Assembly: GCA_014925825.1 (NCBI GenBank) | Contig: JACGCK010000049.1 | Coordinates: 124,001-188,000 of the forward strand | Origin: Pholiota molesta | Lineage: Eukaryota > Basidiomycota > Agaricomycetes > Agaricales > Strophariaceae | Reading direction: 5' to 3' | DNA: 64,000 nucleotides | In this document: positions 56,530 through 64,000 of the stretch, one piece after another | How positions within the stretch are numbered: position 1 is the first letter of the stretch | How the letters are laid out: the number at the start of each line of letters is the position of its first letter | The notes under the pieces: generated by a model | What the model saw: only the letters and a program-made list of their open reading frames with translations | The model's database searches: none | What the model was told of the DNA's origin: nothing | Translations under genes and position numbers: made by a program

Positions 56530-58910
56530 GCTGATAGCGGGTCAAGGTGGGGGCGTAGGCTGGATTTCTGTACAGAGTTAGGGGGTGGGAGCCGTCGTTG
56601 GTGGGATATAGAGACAGAATACAAGGTGGTGGATAATGTGGACGGTGTGGACGACGGGCGGGTGGTGGACAGAAAAATACAAGAGGGGCAAAGGACAAAA
56701 ATTCAAAGCATGGTGGTGAAAGAGTCGAACTGGCAAAAAAAGGTGATCGGCAGCTGCCACAAGACCCGCTTAGCTAACTTTCTCCTCTCGCCATTGTCTT
56801 CCCAATATTCCGACGCGTCCTTTTCGAGCTCTCTCCGTCCCGCTTCAGCTTATATCTCGCCTCCTCTACTCACCGCGCACCGCGAATCAAGCCCGCTGCT
56901 CGTCTGCTCTCTGCACCAAAATCTCGTCTAAACTTACATTCAGACTGGCCCCGGTTCATCACCGCATCTTGATGCAGCCTGCCCAATATGTCCATGTCGC
57001 GCCATGGCGACTCATGACTGTTCTGAGGCTATCCGTCACCTTCGGCATCCCGCTGCGCAATGACCCACCGACGCGGCCGCCAAGTTTCCGTGGCCCAGCG
57101 CACCTACGGGGATCTACACTCCGGGTCGCCGCTATACTCGCAGGGGATATGTGGTTCATGGTATGTAATGCCACGTCTGAGAGCACCCACTCGGAGTCAT
57201 ACTGTCATTCACAACAAAGAACACCCTCGTCTTCGATGTTGTGCTGTCCCGAATTCAGGCCAAAGCTCGTTCTGCTCTCTCAATGGCTCTACGAGCGTCT
57301 TTATTTAACCTGCCAAGCTAAGTAGCTGTTCTCTAGTATGCATCCACTTCTCCAGTCACCCGGACTTTCCCCATCTGCCCCTTCGGTCCGTCTACGGCGA
57401 ATTTTCTCCTGTTGTCAGACATTCATAAGTCCGTCACATCCTTGATTACAACTCTAACCGTGCATACGCACTCGGGTTGGCCGCTCCTCAAAAACGTGAT
57501 GATATAGAGACTAGTTTGCTAATTCAATGGAGGTACTTGACGCAACCAGGACTTTTCCTTGGCCGCGTCCACTCCAGGCTACCTGACAGTCATTGTTTGG
57601 ACGAACAGACGACTACGCTACTACTTGATGATCTCCATTAGCTTGTCCTTAGCCTTCACCGGTCCGCTGCATATTCTCCTGGTGTTGGCGAACATCAAAG
57701 AAGAACCGCACGCATGACTATAGCCCCCATCTCGACTCCGGCGTCCACATCCATTTCTGCTCAACTTCTCGGCCATACTGATATATAGTTCTGTATGTTC
57801 TAGGCTTTTCAGCTCACCTGTACCTAATTACAGTCTGACTCCGCAACACTCTGGCCGACGTATATTATTTTGTCTGCGCCTTTCATGCACCTTTGCCAAC
57901 TTTGAACATCTGGATACTTTACTCTTAGTCTCCTCTCCAGCCTCTGCTGCTCTCGGCCGGCACCCTAACGATGTAGTCCCTCGCTCCTCAGGTTGCGGAG
58001 CTAGAGAGCCGCCACGCTATTGCAATCATGGAACTGTTGCGGAACGCCAGAAATAGAGCAGGTTTTGTGGCACAGTGCCACTGGCGTTTGTCAGCAATAA
58101 CTCCGGTGCCGGTGCCTTTCTTATCCGTTCCGAGTCGTGAGTGGTGAACTAGTAGTGAACGCGAATTTTGTCATTGCAGAGGGCATGCTCTGTTCGTAAA
58201 AATTGCGGATACGCTACCCTGGTCAGTACGCAGCTTCTAGTGTTCATAGAAGAAATTGAACCAAAAGATTAAGCAGACGCCCAAAGCATGATCAGTGACC
58301 TAGCGCGGAAGCGGTGTGAAGAAAGTGCTCTGTATGTCTTTGGAATCGAGCCAAAATCGGGAGGCTACGATAGTGCGTGCGATGGTGTTCACAACTCATT
58401 CAAGATCGTTGTACCTACTGATCTAATTTTGTGTGAATTCTTTCATTCGAGATGTTGGCTTTCAGTGTCTTATATTGCTGGAGTTGAATGGAATCACCGA
58501 GCCCGATGGCTTCTTGGGTTGGACTTGGGTAGAACACCTACTTCCAACGTCCAAGGTCTTCATATCCTAAAGTTGTGCAAGAGGCCTCCGATTTCGACAT
58601 GATTTTATTTACCATCAAATTTTGGAGACTCAGCAACATTGGAGGCTACAACTCGAACTCCTTATTTTTCCTTTTCATCTGCGAATCGATTCCATGGACA
58701 ATCAGTTCGACTGACCTTCAATTTATTATAAGCATCTTACTCAATCTGCCATATATGGGAATTTTGTTAGTAAGTCGAGCAGTGACAAAGTCAGCCGGCG
58801 ATCACGCAAGACTGGCCAGAAATGAAGTCAGTCGTTGTCAGTTGATTACACGACCGAATTCTTCTCTATTCTTCTCAAGTTCTTCTCTGGAACCAAGTTT
58901 ATCCTAGCAC
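56530..58910. other. Large intergenic region
   Basis: About 2.4 kb between the divergently placed zinc-finger gene and the CmcJ/AsaB-like pair. No family motifs on either strand. Its last 150 bases (58770-58920) are clearly similar to the promoter of the second CmcJ/AsaB copy. Confidence 0.5.
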
Positions 58911-58920
58911 CTATAAGATA
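58911..58920 (+). promoter_or_regulatory. TATA-like element of CmcJ/AsaB copy 1
   Basis: CTATAAGATA lies 68 bases before the ATG at 58988. The matching position in copy 2 has CTATAAAATA, and the surrounding CCAAGTTTATCCTAGCACCT is conserved too. Confidence 0.5.
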
Positions 58921-58987
58921 CAGCTCGATCTCACGATGACGCAGCCACAAACCCATTCACTCTCACTCTCGCGCAGCACACACCGCA

Positions 58988-59944
58988 ATGTCATCTACGC
59001 CGCCCTCGACCACCGCCAAGCTCCTGTACTTCGTGGCCCCCACAAACGGCGTGCGCGCGTACCAGAACATCAATGCCGACCCCATCACCGGCGAGCGCAA
59101 GAAAAACTTCACCTGGGAGGAGAAAGAGGTCGTCATCGAGAACGTCCGCGGCAGAGAGGACACGGTCTCGCTCGACACCACAGGTTTCCAGTACTTCCGT
59201 GAACCGGCCCAGCATAAGGCGTTCACGAACGAGGACGCTATCCGCGCGGAATACTACCCTGAGAGCGAAGCGCTCATCAAGAAAGTGACAGGGGCCGCGC
59301 GCGTCGTTCTTTTTGACCACAGCAAGTCCCCTCTCTTCCCCCGCACCATTCCCAAAAATAACCGCTTGCAATCCCCTCTAGCCATCCGCCGCCGCCGCCC
59401 CGGCCAGGTCGACGACAGCCCCGAGAACCGCCAGCCCGTGGCGCAGGCGCACGTCGACCAGTCCACCGCGGCGGCCGTCGCGCGCGTGCACCGCCATCTC
59501 CCCGCGGCGGAGGTGCCCGCGCTGCTGGCGGGGCGCTTCCAGATCATCAACCTCTGGCGCCCCATCGAGTACGCCGCCGTCGACTGGCCGATCGCGCTGT
59601 GCGATTACAGGAGCGTGGACGTGGGGAAGGACGTACTCCCCGTCACGCTGGTGTACCCCGACCACGAGGGCGAGACCCTCGGCGTGAAGGCGAATGAGAA
59701 CCACAAGTGGAAGTACCTGCATGGGATGACGCCGGACGAGGTCGCCTTGATTAAATGGTGCGCATTCTGAGAATGTTTTTGAGGTTCACTTATGTGATAT
59801 ATATTTCGTTATAGCTTTGACTCCGTTCAGGATGGCAGTGTTGCTGTATTTACGCCACATACTGGCTTCCACGATCCATCGGCTCCTGCAGACGCACCTC
59901 CTCGCCAATCCATCGAGCTTCGGGCTCTTGTATTCTACGATTAA
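58988..59944 (+). CDS. CmcJ/NvfI (AsaB-like) family oxidoreductase, copy 1
   Basis: Soluble, probably Fe(II)/2-oxoglutarate-type oxidoreductase of the group annotated hydroxylase/desaturase AsaB or 7-alpha-cephem-methoxylase-like; substrate unknown. It reads MSSTPPSTTAKLLYFVAPTN, VENVRGxEDTVSLDTTGFQ-type VIENVRGREDTVSLDTTGFQ, EYYPESEALIKKVTGAARVV, IRRRRPGQVDDSPENRQPV, the putative metal-binding HVDQ, VHRHLPAAEVPALLAGRFQI, INLWRPIEYAAVDWPIALCD, HKWKYLHGMTPDEVALIKW, SVAVFTPHTGFHDP and RALVFYD. Exons are 58988-59321, 59382-59757 and 59815-59944; the first intron has a GC donor. There is no frame break. Codon third positions are strongly GC in the middle exon, more than in copy 2. An upstream ATG at 58936 starts an overlapping frame (see findings). 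Confidence 0.92.
59322..59381 (+). other. GC-AG intron of CmcJ/AsaB copy 1
   Basis: GACCACA|GCAAGT ... CTCTAG|CCATCC. The orthologous intron of copy 2 (60682-60737) starts GTAAGT at the same codon position. Confidence 0.85.
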
Positions 59945-60270
59945 TATACTGAGAAGAACCTTGCACATATGACCTCGGTATCATATCGACATCTCAGTTC
60001 TGCACCTACTATGCTTGAATAATATTCAGCTGTACGTTCGGGCTATCAAGTTATGGAACCCAGTAAACGAGACAATAATCGAAAATGAAAATACTCGACA
60101 AATGTCACACAACATCAACAGATTTTTCCACGTTTGAAAATATGCATACCGCAGGAGTGGTTATTAGTAACTCAAGTGGTGCTAAATTCAGCGATCACGC
60201 AAAACCGGCCAGAAATGAGCAGCTGATTACACGACCAAGTTCTTCTCTGGTACCAAGTTTAACCTGGCAC

Positions 60271-60280
60271 CTATAAAATA
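60271..60280 (+). promoter_or_regulatory. TATA-like element of CmcJ/AsaB copy 2
   Basis: CTATAAAATA in a block shared with copy 1; the ATG lies 68 bases downstream in both copies, so position as well as sequence is conserved. Confidence 0.55.
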
Positions 60281-60347
60281 CAACTCGATCTCACAATGAC
60301 GCATTTACAAACTCATTCTCTCTCACTCTTGCGCAGCACGCAGAACA

Positions 60348-61300
60348 ATGTCTTCTACTCCGGCGTCAACCACCGCAAAGCTCTCGTACATCGTGCCACC
60401 CAAAGACGGCGTGCGCGCGTATCAGCGCGTCGACATCGATCCCCTCACTGGCCAGCGCAAGAGAAACTTTGCCCACGTGGAGAAAGAAGTCGTAATCGAG
60501 AATGTCCGGGGCAAAGAGGACACGGTCTCGCTCGACACTACTGGATTCCAGTACTATAAGGAATCGTCTAAGCACAAGGCGTTTACGAACGACGATGATA
60601 TTCGCGCGGAATATTATCCCGAGAGCGCGGAGCTCATCAAGAAGTTGACAGGGGCCACTCGCGTCGTATTCTTCGATCATAGTAAGTCCCATCGTTCTCT
60701 CTATATGAGTCTTTAAAATAATGGATGCATATGATAGCCATTCGCCGCCGCCAACCAGGCCAAGTCGACTGCACAGACAACCGCCAGCCGGTATCGCAGG
60801 TGCACGTCGATCAGTCCTATGCAGCGGCCATTTCGCGCGTGCACCGCCATCTCCCCGCTGAGGAAGTGCCGAAGCTGCTTTCAAAGCGCTTCCAGATCAT
60901 CAACCTCTGGCGTCCTATTGAGAACCCTGCTATTGACTGGCCTCTGGCGCTGTGCGACTACAGAAGCGTCGATGTAAAGGAGGACGTGGTCCCCGTCGCA
61001 CGTATCTCCCCGGAACGGGAAGGCGAAACTCTTGGCGTGAAGCCTAATAAGAACCACAAGTGGAAGTACCTTCATGGAATGACTCCAGACGAGGTTGCTC
61101 TCATTAAATGGTAAGCATTCTATGAATTCTTATTTTTTGAAGAGGGTCACAATTTAACATTCAATTATAGCTTTGACTCTATTCAGGATGGAAGTGTAGC
61201 TGTATTTACACCACACACTGGCTTTGATGATCCATTGACTCCTGCAGACGCACCTCCTCGCCAATCCATTGAGGTTCGGGCGCTTGTATTCTATGATTAA
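60348..61300 (+). CDS. CmcJ/NvfI (AsaB-like) family oxidoreductase, copy 2
   Basis: Tandem paralogue of the previous gene, same orientation, about 400 bases downstream. It reads MSSTPASTTAKLSYIVPPKD, VIENVRGKEDTVSLDTTGFQ, EYYPESAELIKKLTGATRVV, the HVDQ motif, VHRHLPAEEVPKLLSKRFQI, INLWRPIENPAIDWPLALCD, HKWKYLHGMTPDEVALIKW, SVAVFTPHTGFDDP and RALVFYD. Exons are 60348-60681, 60738-61110 and 61171-61300, with ordinary GT-AG introns at the same positions as in copy 1. The frame is intact throughout and length is normal for the family. Third positions are more AT-rich than in copy 1. The duplication includes about 130 bases of promoter. Confidence 0.93.
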
Positions 61301-62161
61301 AAATTTTAGATAATTCTTCATCCCGTTGTATCCTGTTATGTACTGCTTCGAGTCTCGCTCAGGCTGCAGCTTGACATACAAACTTTGTAGTCTTTATCTC
61401 TGGTATCATCAATATTACAGTACATACATGTCTGATATGCATTTCTATCATTTCCTCGATCATAATCGAACAAATAATCATGACATTAATACTATCATCC
61501 ACATAACATCGATTTAAATATTGCGCACTTACGCAGATGTGATAGGGGAGTTGTTCCAAATCGAGTTCTTCGAATAGCTGTCGTTATATATGCAACACAG
61601 AGGAAAACTTTCGATCGGAATTTCGCCGGCCAGGATGCCCACAGGAAGCAAGTTTCTGGGTAACTTGGAGACTTCAAGGGGAACGGAAGAACTTGACGAG
61701 TGCGCTGTGGATTTCATATATACTAAAGCCGCAGCGCGACCACTGCGCTGTTACATGTTACGGCCCAAGTTTCGATGCACAATCAGCATCTCCAACGTTC
61801 CAAATGCAGCAAAAGTAAACACCTTGCCTGTTGGGAACATTTTGGTTCGACAGCAGCTTCTGTAGTCACCACAGCCTGACAGAGAAGCTGACTTCGACAT
61901 ATGTAATTCTCAGGCTTTGATTAATGACACCGCTGGCGTGAGCTTCCATAATATCATCACTTCTGGAAAGTAAATCATTACTGAAGGAAACGAAGGGAAA
62001 TGGTTCTTGATTTTATTGAGGTATTTATATATCAAAGAATATGGTATAGTGCCTTCCGATTCCAGTTATACATTCATATAGATTCAGTGACCCGCCGCTG
62101 AAATTAGGCTACAGAATTTACATACTTCAGGCGTATACATTGAACAAATAGCTTAGAGCTA
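61301..62161. other. Convergent intergenic region
   Basis: About 860 bases between convergent genes. A 91-codon plus-strand frame at 61590 has no recognisable features and is not called. Confidence 0.45.
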
Positions 62162-63597
62162 CTGGTATATTTGTGGGTGAAAGCGTACAGATGATCGTGT
62201 TGAAACAGGCAGAACATGTGCCAGTTCCATCTCATCTCTACGCTGATATTCGACATGAGTAACATCGGTTTCAACGCAATCAAATGACATCGAAGGGTCG
62301 TTCACAGGGTAAACGTTATCTAGCGTTCGTGTGCTTTCTAAAAAGTCTCCGGAGAGAAAGAAACTGCCCAGTCGAGTGGGTTGCTGTTGGATGTATGAAT
62401 CTGATTTTTCCGCGCTCGTCTCCTTCAGCATTTGCCGTCACGGTTCCCTGGAGCATAGTCTCGGAAGCAGCAAGTGTGGTCACATTTCTTCCTCTAGCGA
62501 CTCGATAAACCAAAAGAAGTGGGGTGAGGATCTAATGAAATCGTGATTAGTATGAAATGAAGCGCAGAGTAATTACCGTCGACTTACGCAGATGTGTGGT
62601 AAGAGAATGAGAGGAATGACCGAAGCCAACCTTCGGTGTTCATTTTTCGAGAAATATAGGCCAAAAAATATTGCACCACATATCGAAGTCATGGCGCAGG
62701 ATCAACGCACATGGTCATTATCTTGGTGTATATTGACGCATAATGGTTCCCCATGGCCTTTCGAATATATCGTTGATGGTAGACAATGCGGCTCACAATG
62801 AGCGAGCGCAGAACAATGTTCACTAGACCACTGCTGGCGACGAGGAAGATAGTGGTAAGGTTGGAAAGCGAGGAGTCGATGAATCTCTCTGTGAAGAAGT
62901 AAAATATTCCAGATCCTGGACATGTTTGGAATTGGAGTTAGTCGATAGCTATGGCAGTCCCTTGATAAGCGCCCACGTACCCAGAGATGATAAGCCGGCT
63001 ACAACAACCACGAGTAACAAGGCTGCCCTATGAAGCTTTGATACGCCCGTATATAGCACTGTACATCGCCACATCTGCGCGAACGGCGAAATAATGTAAA
63101 TAATTATATTGCATAGATATACAAAACTGGCGCACCAAGAATGTATCTGCTCCCCATATCGCAAACGGGAGGGCGACCGTCTGATTTATCTGGGAACGTG
63201 GTCCTGACGTGCTCGATGAGCCCACACCAAGATCCGATCCACCGGGTGCCCTCCGTATCACAAATACTATCTGCTGCGCCAAAGCCAGCAGGCTCATTGA
63301 TGACATGAGGACCACATAGCAGAGTAAGGTGACTTGCATGACCCTGGAGTATACACGAGTCTTCCTTAGCAGAATTTGCAGAGTACCCAGCAGTATAACC
63401 AGAATGATTCCGAAGGCGATGGCTGAAAGAAACGTCCCTAGCAGCTCCATTCGATACAGCCTGCTGTCGTCCAAAGGAGACTGAAAAATTCTGGTAGGTA
63501 TCCCGTCGGCCATGATGTCCATCGGGAGGAATTGAGAACCTAGGGGACATGCAAGTAGAGGGAGAAGAATCCCAAGAATGCGCGCCCACCTCTTCAT
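62162..63597 (-). CDS. Multi-pass (7TM-like) membrane protein, unknown function
   Basis: The ATG at 63597 gives MKRWARILGILLPLLACPLG, then a short lumenal part and helices MELLGTFLSAIAFGIILVIL, VTLLCYVVLMSSMSLLALA, IWGADTFL joined by splicing to MWRCTVLYTGVSKLHRAALL, and LVVVVAGLSSLG. Further exons give IFYFFTERFIDSSLSNLTTI, FLVASSGLVNIVLRSLIVSR, YHQRYIRKAMGNHYASIYTK, AMTSICGAIFFGLYFSKN and LASVIPLILLPHIC. The hydrophilic tail starts VYRVARGRNVTTLAASETML and, after one frame break near 62330-62340, ends in CVETDVTHVEYQRRDEMELA and a stop near 62162. The W-R-C in the fourth helix region and overall layout match an uncharacterised 7TM family common in Agaricomycetes. It is different from the DUF6533-like genes in this window. 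Confidence 0.75.
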
Positions 63598-64000
63598 ATA
63601 AGCGTGGTCACTACTTGGGCTCGTGGGCAAATTTTAATGCGAAGGCTAGAAAGAACAGTTTTGACGGCATTTGTGATCAAGGGAATACACGCAGCTGTGA
63701 TCTGGATTATTTTTGTTCGATAGAAGCTTCAATAGTTTAGCGCAGACTGGGATTCGATTACCGTTCAAAGAAGCTAAGAAAGAGTCACTTAGTCCGACAT
63801 AAAATATTCTCAAGTTTTGAATTGATTATATTCGTCAAGCTTCCGACAGTTATTGGTGCTTGGAGTAAAGTATCCCAACGATGCCGAAGAAAGGAAGGAG
63901 GAGCGCGTGTAATTTAATGGAAGTTACGGTTTGCGTTTTTAAATAGAAAGAAGACTGGCCGAAGTCGGCCATCAATGCATCACCTCTTTCAAGAGTTGGG
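63598..64000. other. Upstream region of the last membrane-protein gene
   Basis: About 400 bases to the window edge, presumed promoter; no further gene seen. Confidence 0.4.

Noticed and set aside
16650..61300. A secondary-metabolite gene cluster made of the P450 and the CmcJ/AsaB oxidoreductases
   Set aside because: They are about 40 kb apart, separated by housekeeping-type genes, and no synthase, terpene cyclase or NRPS core enzyme is present.

Overview
This window is nuclear DNA from a filamentous basidiomycete, most likely an Agaricomycete. The genes are split by many short GT-AG introns (about 50-65 nt). Several encode families that I know from mushroom-forming fungi: DUF6533-like 7TM proteins, fungal pyridoxamine-phosphate-oxidase-like proteins, CmcJ/AsaB-type oxidoreductases and lineage-specific multi-pass membrane proteins. 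No bacterial, viral, CRISPR or rRNA sequence was recognised. The species cannot be named from sequence alone.

Layout, left to right. 0-10.5 kb: a complete DUR3-type urea/polyamine symporter (+), a DUF6533-like 7TM gene (+), a vacuolar Ca2+/H+ exchanger (-) and a second 7TM gene (-). 10.5-16.6 kb: no genes; the right two thirds is a GC-rich island of decayed repeats. 16.6-22.4 kb: a cytochrome P450 with three long introns (+) and a third DUF6533-like gene (-). 24-32.1 kb: two tandem gene pairs, namely two PPOX/FMN split-barrel genes and two secreted S10 serine carboxypeptidases. 32.3-43.4 kb: a long low-complexity NYN-domain protein (-), a doubtful small ORF, an MRH/Atg27-like receptor (-) and a disordered Ser/Pro-rich protein (+). 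43.8 kb: an intron-containing tRNA-Arg(ACG). 44.4-52.4 kb: a candidate small secreted protein (-), an EBP/EXPERA-like membrane protein (+), a basidiomycete-specific membrane protein with an in-frame stop (+) and a CAP10/GT90 glycosyltransferase (+). 53.6-56.5 kb: a C2H2 zinc-finger protein (-). 59-61.3 kb: two tandem CmcJ/AsaB-like oxidoreductases (+), the cleanest genes in the window. 62.2-63.6 kb: another multi-pass membrane protein (-).

Most of the longer genes can be followed exon by exon only if one accepts single-base frame breaks, mostly one missing base in a short homopolymer run. Because they hit single-copy housekeeping-type genes as well as duplicated ones, I think consensus error in the assembly is the best overall explanation. 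At least two lesions are not of that type: a loss of about 25 codons in the second carboxypeptidase and an in-frame TAA in the 48 kb membrane protein.

There is no operon logic and no convincing biosynthetic cluster. The common themes are membrane transport (urea, Ca2+), expanded 7TM-like families, secretory-pathway functions (carboxypeptidases, GT90, MRH receptor) and recent local tandem duplication. I found no clearly new molecular system. The most useful leads are the repeat family shared between the GC-rich island and a P450 intron, the GC-AG/GT-AG donor difference between the CmcJ/AsaB paralogues, the microexons at 46.6-46.8 kb and the duplicated AGGCGC-type elements near the PPOX genes.
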